Made by a program: the position numbers and the translations under genes. Below the pieces are notes generated by a model, which searched no databases, was not told the origin of the DNA, and saw only the letters and a program-made list of their open reading frames with translations. 64,000 bases of DNA. Origin: SABY01 sp964523795 (GTDB lineage Bacteria; Bacteroidota; Bacteroidia; Bacteroidales; 4484-276). Location of the stretch: NCBI GenBank assembly GCA_964523795.1, contig CAZGAO010000012.1, positions 1 to 64,000 of the forward strand. The letters are read 5' to 3'. Positions 41,419 through 50,175 of the stretch are shown piece by piece. Within the stretch, counting starts at the first letter, position 1, and each line of letters starts with the position of its first letter.

Positions 41419-41450
41419 AAGGCTGCTTTTGTTAAAAGCAGCCTTTTTTT
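41419..41450 (+). terminator. Terminator after tsf
   Basis: AAGGCTGCTTTT/AAAAGCAGCCTT, a 12-bp stem with a 3-base loop followed by a T run. Strong. Confidence 0.9.
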
Positions 41451-41630
41451 GTATCCGCGATATGGTGTTCATTAGTAATGAACAAAGTTTATCCTTGTAC
41501 GCTAAAAATTCAAAAAAAGCAGCGAATGTGATTTTATCATTTCACAAAATGGGCAAATCTGAAATATGATACAACCGTGCATAATGCCACAATTATTATT
41601 TAGACGCAAAAAACAGTTGCTCAGACTTTA

Positions 41631-41957
41631 TTATTTTATCCTTTTTAATAGTTCCTGAAGTTCATTATCAGAAATATTTTCCTTTTCGGATTTATCGTAG
41701 ATGGTTAACAGGTAGGCTGTTTGGTTAACGACTTTAACACAGGTAATTAAACGAGAACCACCAGATTTGCCTTTCCCTTTAGAAGTTATGGCCATACGAA
41801 CTTTATAGCAATCTTTTCCTAAAGGTTCGCCTTGTGTTGGGTTTATTTCGAGGGAATCTATAAGCTTTTCCAGGTCAGATTTAAACGGACGGTGTTTTTT
41901 GGCAATACCTTTGGCATGCTGTTTAAAGCCATCGGTAACAACAATATTAAAGTTCAT
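41631..41957 (-). CDS. RelE/HigB-like toxin
   Basis: A 108-residue protein: VTDGFKQHAKGIAKKHRPFKSDLEKLI, then GEPLGKDCYKVRMAITSKGKGKSGGSRLITCV and LTIYDKSEKENIS. This pattern is typical of RelE-superfamily toxins related to HigB/COG4737. The start overlaps the end of the upstream antitoxin gene by 11 bases. Intact. Confidence 0.78.
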   Translation of the reverse strand: MNFNIVVTDGFKQHAKGIAKKHRPFKSDLEKLIDSLEINPTQGEPLGKDCYKVRMAITSKGKGKSGGSRLITCVKVVNQTAYLLTIYDKSEKENISDNELQELLKRIK

Positions 41958-42156
41958 TAAGAAAATCTCTTGCTGGTTGAAGTATTATTTTTCCGTCCTG
42001 GTGTTGCTTTACCTGTTCCAAAGAATGCTGTAAATCGTCAACAAATTGCTGATTCTTTTTAGATATTTGCTTTACTTTCTTGAAACCAAGATTACTTACA
42101 AGTTCCATAAAAAAGATGTATTTATTGTCCGGTATGTCGATTACTATCCTTTGCAT
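41947..42156 (-). CDS. Antitoxin partner
   Basis: A 69-residue protein starting MQRIVIDIPDNKYIFFMELV, like the antitoxin at 18921-19139, with a helical charged C-terminus. It precedes and overlaps the toxin gene. Two related antitoxins thus pair with different toxin types in this window. Confidence 0.72.
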   Translation of the reverse strand: MQRIVIDIPDNKYIFFMELVSNLGFKKVKQISKKNQQFVDDLQHSLEQVKQHQDGKIILQPARDFLNEL

Positions 42157-42235
42157 AGCATTGTTTTATTTTGTTGTGTTAACTTGTCTAGTTATAAAAT
42201 ACCAAGTTAAAACATCCATTAGCAAATAAATTTAT

Positions 42236-44023
42236 TTAATCCAATTTCAATACCGCCAAAAACGCCGATTGTGGTACTTCCACATTACCTACCTGGCGCA
42301 TCCGTTTCTTGCCTTTTTTCTGCTTTTCGAGCAGCTTGCGCTTACGCGTAATATCGCCACCATAGCATTTGGCGGTAACGTCTTTGCGCATGGCTTTTAC
42401 GGTTTCGCGGGCAATAACCTTGGTACCGATGGCAGCCTGGATTGCCACATCATATTGCTGACGCGGTATCAATTCTTTGAGCTTTTCGCACATGCGGCGG
42501 CCAAAGTAGTAGGCATTGTCGAAGTGGATAAGGGTGGAGAGCGCGTCAACAGTATCGCCGTTAAGCAAAATATCCAAACGCACAAGTTTCGCCTGCTGGT
42601 AACCGGTGATGTGATAATCGAAAGAGGCATAGCCCCTGGAGATACTTTTAAGCCTGTCGTAAAAATCGAATACAATCTCGGCCAGGGGCAGCGAAAAAGA
42701 TATTTCAACCCGGTCGCTGGTAAGATAAACCTGATTTTTCATCTCTCCCCTACGGTCGATACACAGATTCATAATCGCACCCACGTACTCCGACTTCGAG
42801 ATAATCTGGGCATGAATCATCGGCTCCTCTACGTGGTCAAGCTCGTTGGGGCCTGGCAAGCCGGAAGGATTATGAACATCGATCACCTCATTTTTGGTGG
42901 TGTAAGCCTTGTAATTTACGTTGGGAACCGTGGTAATCACATCCATGTTGAACTCGCGATCCAAACGTTCCTGAACAATTTCCATGTGCAACAAACCCAG
43001 AAAACCACAGCGGAAGCCAAATCCTAAGGCCACCGATGATTCAGGTTCAAAGGTTAGGGAGGCATCGTTCAGCTGGAGCTTTTCCATCGAAGCCCGAAGT
43101 TCTTCGTACTCGTCAGCATCGATAGGGTAAATACCCGCAAACACCATAGGCTTCACATTTTCAAAGCCTTCGATTATATCCCCACAGGGATTATCAACCT
43201 GGGTTATGGTATCTCCTACTTTAACCTCTTTAGAAGCTTTGATACCGGAAATAATATATCCAACATCGCCTGCCTCCAAAGTTTTTTTAGGAAAATAGCC
43301 AAGCCTTAATACGCCAATTTCATCCGCATTATATTCCTTGCCGGTGGCTACAAATTTCACAAAATCATTTTTGCTGATTTTTCCGTTAAAAATCCTAAAA
43401 TATGCAATGATACCCCGATACGAGTTAAACACTGAATCGAAGATCAGGGCTTGCAAGGGGGCATCTACATTACCTTTTGGATGCGGTACCTTTTCGACAA
43501 TTTTTTCCAAAATTACATCTACACCAAAACCTGTTTTAGCACTGGCTTCAAGGATGTCGTCCCTGTCGCAGCCAATCAAATCTACAATCTGATCTTTTAC
43601 CTCATCGGGCATGGCATTGTCCATGTCCATTTTGTTGAGCACCGGAATTATTTCCAGGTCATGCTCCAAGGCAAGGTATAAATTTGATATAGTTTGCGCC
43701 TGAATACCCTGTGTTGCATCCACAATAAGCAAAGCACCTTCGCAGGCGGCAATGGCTCGCGATACTTCGTAAGAGAAATCCACATGGCCGGGCGTATCGA
43801 TCAGGTTAAGCACATAATCCTGGTCACCAAAGTTATAAAGCATCTGAATGGCATGGCTCTTAATAGTTATACCCCGTTCGCGTTCAAGATCCATACTATC
43901 GAGTACCTGTTCCTTTTTATCTCTGTCGCCAATGGTATGGGTCAGGTCGAGCAAGCGGTCGGCCAGGGTGCTTTTGCCATGGTCGATATGTGCAATAATA
44001 CAGAAGTTTCGTATATTTTTCAT
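42236..44023 (-). CDS. lepA: Elongation factor 4 (LepA)
   Basis: A ribosome-associated GTPase of 595 residues that back-translocates stalled ribosomes. G1 is AHIDHGKSTLADRLL, switch II is DTPGHVDF, and G4 is NKMD. The C-terminal LepA-specific domain ends in the basic region KCYGGDITRKRKLLEKQKKG. The start at 44023 (MKNIRNFCII) matches the family; the upstream in-frame extension is not expected to be translated. Confidence 0.97.
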   Translation of the reverse strand: MKNIRNFCIIAHIDHGKSTLADRLLDLTHTIGDRDKKEQVLDSMDLERERGITIKSHAIQMLYNFGDQDYVLNLIDTPGHVDFSYEVSRAIAACEGALLIVDATQGIQAQTISNLYLALEHDLEIIPVLNKMDMDNAMPDEVKDQIVDLIGCDRDDILEASAKTGFGVDVILEKIVEKVPHPKGNVDAPLQALIFDSVFNSYRGIIAYFRIFNGKISKNDFVKFVATGKEYNADEIGVLRLGYFPKKTLEAGDVGYIISGIKASKEVKVGDTITQVDNPCGDIIEGFENVKPMVFAGIYPIDADEYEELRASMEKLQLNDASLTFEPESSVALGFGFRCGFLGLLHMEIVQERLDREFNMDVITTVPNVNYKAYTTKNEVIDVHNPSGLPGPNELDHVEEPMIHAQIISKSEYVGAIMNLCIDRRGEMKNQVYLTSDRVEISFSLPLAEIVFDFYDRLKSISRGYASFDYHITGYQQAKLVRLDILLNGDTVDALSTLIHFDNAYYFGRRMCEKLKELIPRQQYDVAIQAAIGTKVIARETVKAMRKDVTAKCYGGDITRKRKLLEKQKKGKKRMRQVGNVEVPQSAFLAVLKLD

Positions 44024-44256
44024 CGGCTGCAAAAATAGTATTTTGAGGCGATAAATGTTATTTGTTAATAGTAGTGCCAAAAATGAATAATCTCTGCCTT
44101 CAATTTAAATAATAAATCTATTTAATAAACACATGATTTGGGCTAATCATTTATACTTTACCAATGAAATGTTTTCGCAAGTTACTGTAAACCTGGCACA
44201 TTTACCTTCGACACCAATGATATGCTTTTCAGAAGCTCAGAGATTATTTTATCGCG

Positions 44257-45207
44257 CTACAATTCAATAATTACCTCAGCATCCAACCCTGTTTCTCTGA
44301 TAATATTTTCAATCGTAGCCCCGCTGTTTTTCATCTGAATTGCCAATTTCAAAGCTAAGGTTTCATTTTGTTTTTGTGCTTCTTCTTTTTGAAACCGCTC
44401 CTGTTTTTCTCTTTTCTTCGCTTGTTCCTCTCTTTCCTCGACTTCTACAATTTTCTTTAAATACTTAGCTTCCTGCTCGTCAAAAATGGTGTCGATTTCT
44501 TCTTCTGCTTCAAGGTTGCGGCGAAAGACTTCGTCCATCAGCGGATCTTGCAGATATTTGGCAATGTCGTTAAAACCTTTGGGGGTTTCCTGCAAGTCGA
44601 GGATAAAGTTCTTGTCAGTAACCCAGGCCTGGTTAAACAGTACCAGGAAATTTTCAAGTCGTGTCCGGCGTTTTTCAGGCAGTCGCCGAACTTGAATAAT
44701 ATGCGATTGATGGGTGAGGTGTTCGATAAAAAAACTCTTCACATCAATTCTTTCCTTGTTCACCGAGTTGATCACCTCGCGGTTTACGGTTACGGCCATG
44801 TAGGGCAAATCGTCCAGGTTGTAGCCCAAAATGTAAATAGTAATGATGGGATAGGCTGGTTGGTATTCTACCTGGGGTTCTTCTACTTTGCTCAAATCTT
44901 TTTTCCTTGCCATGTAATTACTGCCAAGATAAGAGCGGAAGCGTTGGATGTCGGTGGCGTATTTTGATTTTTGGAGTTCTATCAAAACGGTTTTTCGGCT
45001 GCCATCGGCTTCTTTAATTACGGCTTTAAAATCGAGCCTGAACAGGGTTAAACTCCGTTTTTGGTCAGGGAAAACCGTTTCCTGCTGACCCAGGGTAACC
45101 TCCTCAACCTCCACATCCATAATTACCGACAATACCTTGCGGGCAAATTTGGTGTTTTCCATCAGGTATTTAAAGGCTTTGTCGTAAAGCGGGTTTATGA
45201 TTTTCAT
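44257..45207 (-). CDS. Rpn-family PD-(D/E)xK nuclease/transposase, copy 1
   Basis: A 316-residue protein of the PDDEXK_2 (PF12784) / Rpn group. It starts with the typical MKIINPLYDKAFKYLMEN, the active-site region LDFKAVIKE..VLIELQKSK, and QPAYPIITIYIL. The C-terminal third is a charged coiled coil ending SGATIENIIRETGLDAEVI. Rpn proteins are DNA endonucleases that promote RecA-independent recombination. It is a tandem copy of the next gene. Confidence 0.85.
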   Translation of the reverse strand: MKIINPLYDKAFKYLMENTKFARKVLSVIMDVEVEEVTLGQQETVFPDQKRSLTLFRLDFKAVIKEADGSRKTVLIELQKSKYATDIQRFRSYLGSNYMARKKDLSKVEEPQVEYQPAYPIITIYILGYNLDDLPYMAVTVNREVINSVNKERIDVKSFFIEHLTHQSHIIQVRRLPEKRRTRLENFLVLFNQAWVTDKNFILDLQETPKGFNDIAKYLQDPLMDEVFRRNLEAEEEIDTIFDEQEAKYLKKIVEVEEREEQAKKREKQERFQKEEAQKQNETLALKLAIQMKNSGATIENIIRETGLDAEVIIEL

Positions 45208-45256
45208 GGCTTGTTATTTTAAAGATGAATTTACAACCTTTCGGTTTTAATAATTT

Positions 45257-46228
45257 TTATAATTCAATAATTTCCTCAGCATCCAAACCTGTTTCTTTGA
45301 TAATATCTTCAACAGTGGCTCCGCTTTTTTTCAAGTGAATTGCAAGCTTCAAAGCTAAGGATTCATTTTGTTTTAGAGCTTCTTCTTTTTGTTTTAGAGC
45401 TTCTTCTTTTTGCTCACGCTCCACTTCTTTCTGCTTGCACTCTATTTTTTCCCTTTCCTCGGCTTCTATAATCTTTTTCAAATACTTAGCTTCCTGCTCG
45501 TCAAAAATGGTGTCGATTTCTTCTTCTGCTTCAAGGTTGCGGCGAAAGACTTCGTCCATCAGCGGATCTTGCAGATATTTGGCAATGTCGTTAAAACCTT
45601 TGGGGGTTTCCTGCAAGTCGAGGATAAAGTTCTTGTCAGTAACCCAGGCCTGGTTAAACAGTACCAGGAAATTTTCAAGTCGTGTCCGGCGTTTTTCAGG
45701 CAGTCGCCGAACTTGAATAATATGCGATTGATGGGTGAGGTGTTCGATAAAAAAACTCTTCACATCAATTCTTTCCTTGTTCACCGAGTTGATCACCTCG
45801 CGGTTTACGGTTACGGCCATGTAGGGCAAATCGTCCAGGTTGTAGCCCAAAATGTAAATAGTAATGATGGGATAGGCTGGTTGGTATTCTACCTGGGGTT
45901 CTTCTACTTTGCTCAAATCTTTTTTCCTTGCCATGTAATTACTGCCAAGATAAGAGCGGAAGCGTTGGATGTCGGTGGCGTATTTTGATTTTTGCAATTC
46001 GATCAAAACAGTTTTTCGGCTGCCATCAGCTTCTTTTATCACTGCTTTAAAATCGAGCCTGAACAGGGTTAAACTCCGTTTTTGATCCGGGAAAACCGTT
46101 TCCTGCTGACCCAGGGTAACCTCCTCAATCTCCACATCCATAATTACCGACAATACTTTGCGGGCAAATTTGTTGTTTTCCATCAGGTATTTAAAGGCCT
46201 TGTCGTAAAGCGGGTTTATGATTTTCAT
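45257..46228 (-). CDS. Rpn-family PD-(D/E)xK nuclease/transposase, copy 2
   Basis: A 323-residue paralogue of the preceding entry, 49 bases away. Both share the PD-(D/E)xK N-terminus and central region. The coiled coil here differs and carries an internal 21-base duplication encoding KQKEEAL twice. A stretch of about 518 bases (45480-45997 against 44459-44976) appears identical between the copies, whereas both flanks differ, which suggests recent gene conversion. Confidence 0.85.
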   Translation of the reverse strand: MKIINPLYDKAFKYLMENNKFARKVLSVIMDVEIEEVTLGQQETVFPDQKRSLTLFRLDFKAVIKEADGSRKTVLIELQKSKYATDIQRFRSYLGSNYMARKKDLSKVEEPQVEYQPAYPIITIYILGYNLDDLPYMAVTVNREVINSVNKERIDVKSFFIEHLTHQSHIIQVRRLPEKRRTRLENFLVLFNQAWVTDKNFILDLQETPKGFNDIAKYLQDPLMDEVFRRNLEAEEEIDTIFDEQEAKYLKKIIEAEEREKIECKQKEVEREQKEEALKQKEEALKQNESLALKLAIHLKKSGATVEDIIKETGLDAEEIIEL

Positions 46229-46370
46229 GGCGTAATAGCTTTATTGTTAGTCAATCACTTATCCACACAAAAGTACTACAATTGGGTTTTAATGTTGTCA
46301 ATGGTACGAAACTTTTTATCTGCTTGATAGTATTAGTTATCGAATTAATTTTGAACTCGTTGATTCAAGA

Positions 46371-47507
46371 TCAAGAATTTCTGATAAATGCATCAAAATT
46401 ATCATGATTAATAACGTGAGTTTCGTGGTTGGGGTAGGCTTTCATAAAAGATTCCGGAAATCTGGTTTTAGTTTCCTTCCATTTCATTTGATAAGCCCAT
46501 AACTTTCCATCAAACTCCTCAACATAATCAATTTCTGCCTGATCCAAGGTTCTCCAAAAATAAGTATTGGGAGTATGTGAATTATAATGATTTTGCTTTA
46601 ATCGCTCGGAAACTAAAAAGTTTTCCCATAGTGCACCTTTATCCAATCGCATTTCCAAAGGTGCATAATTACTTATTATCGCATTTCTTATTCCATTATC
46701 ATAAAAATAATATTTCTTTCCTTTTTTAATTTCATTACGCATATTGCGACTCAGGGCAGGTAACTTAAAAATGATATAAGCCTTTTCGAGGATATCAAGG
46801 TATTTCTCAACAGTTAGCGCATTGATATTACCGATGCTATTAGCAATTTCGCTATACTTAACTTCACTGCCCACCTGAAAGGCCAGAGCCTGGAGCAGCT
46901 TTTCAAGATGAGATGATTTTCGTATTCCCTCTAATTTAAGGACATCCTTATACAAATAGCTTTGGGATATTTCAAGTAGTACTTCTTTTTCATTGCCAGG
47001 ATTATTAATAACTTCAGGGTAGGAACCAAATATTAAACGCTTTTCAAGCATTCTTTTTGCCTCCAATAAATTTGTCTTATCAACCAATTCCTGGAAACTT
47101 ATAGGAAAAAGATGATAAATACGCTTTCTTCCTGTGAGTGGTTCTGCCATTCGGTTGAGCAAATCGAACGATGATGAACCGGTAGCTATTACCTGAATAT
47201 CAGGATTAGCATCATGGAGTAATTTTAGTTTTTTCCCAATATTTTTAATCTGTTGAGCTTCATCGATAATGAGCAGCTTAGTTTGTTTACCAATCAGGCC
47301 TAATAAACGGGTGCTGGTATCTGCCATATTCAATTCCTGAAGTATATCTGCTTCATCTGCATTTAACCACAACGTACTTGTAGCAATTTGTTTGCTTAGT
47401 TGTTTCAATAAGGTTGTTTTGCCAACTTGTCGGGCACCCAAAAGGAGTATAATTTTTCCCCGAAAACATTGATCCTTCAACTTACTTAATAATTCTCGTT
47501 TTATCAT
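46371..47507 (-). CDS. AAA+ ATPase with DUF4143 domain
   Basis: A 378-residue protein. Walker A is LGARQVGKTT (about 23-32), Walker B is LLIIDEAQQI (about 78-87), and sensor 1 is VIATGSSSFDL. The C-terminal DUF4143 domain (about 190-378) has YSEIANSIGNINALTVEKYLDILEKA, a winged-helix-like part, and the nuclease-like end FWRTLDQAEIDYVEEFDGKLWAYQMKW. Cellular role unknown; the family is common near mobile elements. A decayed relative lies at 5640-6093. Confidence 0.85.
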   Translation of the reverse strand: MIKRELLSKLKDQCFRGKIILLLGARQVGKTTLLKQLSKQIATSTLWLNADEADILQELNMADTSTRLLGLIGKQTKLLIIDEAQQIKNIGKKLKLLHDANPDIQVIATGSSSFDLLNRMAEPLTGRKRIYHLFPISFQELVDKTNLLEAKRMLEKRLIFGSYPEVINNPGNEKEVLLEISQSYLYKDVLKLEGIRKSSHLEKLLQALAFQVGSEVKYSEIANSIGNINALTVEKYLDILEKAYIIFKLPALSRNMRNEIKKGKKYYFYDNGIRNAIISNYAPLEMRLDKGALWENFLVSERLKQNHYNSHTPNTYFWRTLDQAEIDYVEEFDGKLWAYQMKWKETKTRFPESFMKAYPNHETHVINHDNFDAFIRNS

Positions 47508-47560
47508 CCTTCCAAAATTTAAAAAACAATGGTACTAAAAATTATCGTAATAAGGTTTTT

Positions 47561-47598
47561 AGGCCTGATTTACATAATGTAATATGTAAATCAGGCCT
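47561..47598. promoter_or_regulatory. Perfect 16-bp inverted repeat between divergent genes
   Basis: AGGCCTGATTTACATA pairs with TATGTAAATCAGGCCT across a 6-base loop. It lies between the leftward ATPase (start 47507) and the rightward remnant (47712). It could be an operator or a bidirectional terminator-like hairpin; there is no T run adequate for termination on the plus strand. Confidence 0.5.
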
Positions 47599-47711
47599 GT
47601 AATTCATATTAACCTCTATAAAAATGAATAAAATGAAAATAAACTTTAACTTCCTGATTTTGTTTATTATTGGTCTCTTCGCTTATAATTTACATCTAAA
47701 ACTACTTAGCT

Positions 47712-48248
47712 ATGTTTTCAAAACTACACAAGTCCTCAATACTCTCATTTATCATAATCTGCTTCTTGTTGCTACCCAATGTCGTCCACTCACAGCATTT
47801 TGAATGGATCGTCTCACAGCCTGTCAATTATACCCACAATCCCAATATGTTGAACTATGTCGTTGCCACAGATGTCGAAGATATGGTAATTTATGCAGGG
47901 ATGGAAAGTTTCAATCTTAATTATTCAGGAATGTTTGGCGACCTGTTTTTTTAACCTGCATAATTCACAAAATTTTGTGAATTATGCTCTGACGTTGTCA
48001 AAATCAGCTTCAATATTTTTCATAATCCTGCAACAGAATATCTCAACATTTCCTTTGGTCTGCCATTGGAGGAGAATCTGAACTATGATATTGTTTCGAT
48101 ATCGGGTCAAAATTTGAAATCAGGAATTTTATTATCCGGCACAAATACGTATCAAATAAGGCTTCCAATAAATGAGGGACTGTTTTTGCTAAGGCTCAGG
48201 TTTAAGAATGGTGAAGCATTTGTGAAGAAATTTGGACAAAAAAGATGA
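47712..48248 (+). pseudogene. Decayed secreted T9SS protein
   Basis: The 5' part encodes a signal peptide (IIICFLLLPNVVHSQ) and FEWIVSQPVNYTHNPNMLNY, stopping at 47954. From about 47997 another frame encodes FNIFHNPATEYLNISF and IVSISGQNLKSGIL, a complete T9SS type A sorting domain, ending FVKKFGQKR at 48248. The body between the two ends is missing, so this is an internally deleted gene. Confidence 0.7.
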
Positions 48249-48258
48249 TGTTCAAAAA

Positions 48259-49977
48259 CTACCAGACACTAACCGCATAAGTCATCTCAATGATATTAAT
48301 CTCGATAAAGTAATCACCCGAAGTTTCAGGCGGAGGAATTGATCGTGGATCGGGATCGCTTTCGGTTTCGCGATAAACCAAAACCCCGCTTTCAAAAGAA
48401 GCTCCTTCAATAGTGCCATACATCGGAGCCCAGGCTCCCTGGTTTACCAGGAATTTAAATCCTTCGATAGCATCGGCATCAAGGTTTGCCACCAAATGGA
48501 ATTTTCCGGGAGCAATTTTTTCCATCGGGATTGCGGCAGTATTATCCCAACCTGCCTCGGTAGCATCACCAACAAGATGCATCGTTTGCGCAAGGTCGGC
48601 ATCTTCAATGGTATAAAGCAAATTCAGCAAATCGAAGGTTATCAGGTAATCGCCGACCTGCGCAGGGGTGGGCATAGCCAAAGGATCAGGTTCAGTTTCG
48701 TTGGGACGGTAAACCAGTGGGCCGCCCACGGAAGTTCCGGTTTCATCGGTGCCCCATTGCGGTGCCCATTCCCCGGGAACAACCAGAGCTTTATAATACA
48801 AGCCGCCACCACCCAGGGTAGCTGTTATTTGATAAAGCTGATCGATAGAATCGTAGGTAAATTCGAGGCTAGTATTTGTATTATCCCATCCTGTGGTAGT
48901 TCCATCACCGATAAGGTATAGCGGCAAAACGGGGATTTCTTCCATAGTTGTAAATTGAATTTCCTCACCATAAGCTGTGCCTGTGGTATTAGTGGCATAA
49001 GCCCGGACATAGTAAGTGGTACTTTCGCTTAAACCGCTTAACTCGCTTACAAATTCTCCTTCCCCTGCCCCATTTACCGTAAAGAAATTAGACAAACTTG
49101 GATTGGGCAAGGTATCCCAACATACCCCACGGGCACTAACTATTGAGCTGCCCTGATCGTGAACAATACCCCCTGAAATAGCAGAATTTGCCAAAATATT
49201 TTCTACATCTGCAGTAGTAACCGTGGGCAAAGTATCGTATTGGATGGCCTGAAGTGCAAAAACATAAGCCCTGCTTTCAGTTGGAGAATCCTGAAAATTC
49301 AAAACTTCATATCCATCGGCACTCACATCATATTGAAGAATGTTGCCCGGCTTAAATGTGAAAGCTACAGTATCGACCTTTGCAGCGATAGAATTGATGC
49401 CATCCTTAAACGAAATACCCGAATATTCGATACTGCAATTATTTTCAATACCCAAAGGCAATGAAAGTAGTTTTACGGTTTTGCTGTGGATGCCATCGTT
49501 TAATGTAAGGAAACAAATCCCGGGATTTCCATGCTTGATGGTAAAGATATGAGAACCATAATCCAATTGCTGGCTTAAACTTGCCAACACCTCACCATTA
49601 ATATTTAAAAGATTTAGAAAAAACACACCCGGTTTTTCAACAAATATTTTAGCCGTGGCCAAACCGGAGGATGGATTTGGGAAAATACTTTGGATAGCAA
49701 TCGGTGATTTTGTTTCAGGACTATTTTCGTCAATGGCCGAAATCCATTCTATGTATAGCGATGGAGATTCTCCATAAATTGTGGTATCGCCACCTTCATT
49801 TAGATTTATCACCTTTATACTATCCAGAAGTACGGGGTTGTTGGTAATAAAATCTTTAGCGGCAAACTCCAAAATCAATTCACCTTTTTGCGGAAAAACT
49901 GAAAAAGGGATAAGCAGGCTCAAGGCCAGGAGAAATAAAAACTGGTTTTGGGTTTGGTGTAGATTTAATTTTTTCAT
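48259..49977 (-). CDS. SusE/SusF-like outer-membrane glycan-binding protein, unusual architecture
   Basis: A 572-residue exported protein with a signal peptide (about 13-30). A T9SS-sorting-like module, IQSIFPNPSSGLATAKIFVEKPG to LLSLPLG (about 95-176), lies inside the N-terminal half instead of at the end. A fibronectin-III-like domain (about 245-345) is followed by two SusE/SusF starch-binding-type modules: YLIGDGTTTGWDN (about 354-460) and MHLVGDATEAGWDN (about 466-572). The first is nearly identical to the module of the SusE-like protein upstream. A terminator separates it from the SusCDE genes, so it may be expressed by read-through or on its own. Confidence 0.75.
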   Translation of the reverse strand: MKKLNLHQTQNQFLFLLALSLLIPFSVFPQKGELILEFAAKDFITNNPVLLDSIKVINLNEGGDTTIYGESPSLYIEWISAIDENSPETKSPIAIQSIFPNPSSGLATAKIFVEKPGVFFLNLLNINGEVLASLSQQLDYGSHIFTIKHGNPGICFLTLNDGIHSKTVKLLSLPLGIENNCSIEYSGISFKDGINSIAAKVDTVAFTFKPGNILQYDVSADGYEVLNFQDSPTESRAYVFALQAIQYDTLPTVTTADVENILANSAISGGIVHDQGSSIVSARGVCWDTLPNPSLSNFFTVNGAGEGEFVSELSGLSESTTYYVRAYATNTTGTAYGEEIQFTTMEEIPVLPLYLIGDGTTTGWDNTNTSLEFTYDSIDQLYQITATLGGGGLYYKALVVPGEWAPQWGTDETGTSVGGPLVYRPNETEPDPLAMPTPAQVGDYLITFDLLNLLYTIEDADLAQTMHLVGDATEAGWDNTAAIPMEKIAPGKFHLVANLDADAIEGFKFLVNQGAWAPMYGTIEGASFESGVLVYRETESDPDPRSIPPPETSGDYFIEINIIEMTYAVSVW

Positions 49978-50079
49978 GGCTCAATTTTTTTTATGTGCAT
50001 AAAATTAAGGTATTCATAGCTCAATTATTTTATAGGTGTATAGAACTTATCTGACAAAAATAATAAATATTGAAGCAAC

Positions 50080-50111
50080 AAAAAAAGCCACCCCAAAAGG
50101 AGCGGCTTTTT
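50080..50111 (-). terminator. Terminator after the SusE-like gene
   Basis: On the minus strand AAAAAGCCGCTCC pairs with GGGGTGGCTTTTTTT (stem with small mismatches) and ends in a T run. Confidence 0.75.
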
Positions 50112-50175
50112 GTATCAATGAAAAATCTAATGCTGCAAGCGAGTAGATCAGAGCATTATTGTCTGGATCGAAATT

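Noticed and set aside
47624..47806. Small signal-peptide-like frame overlapping the T9SS remnant
   Set aside because: Starts MNKMKINFNFLILFII but runs into the next gene out of frame and ends without a mature domain; probably chance or decay.
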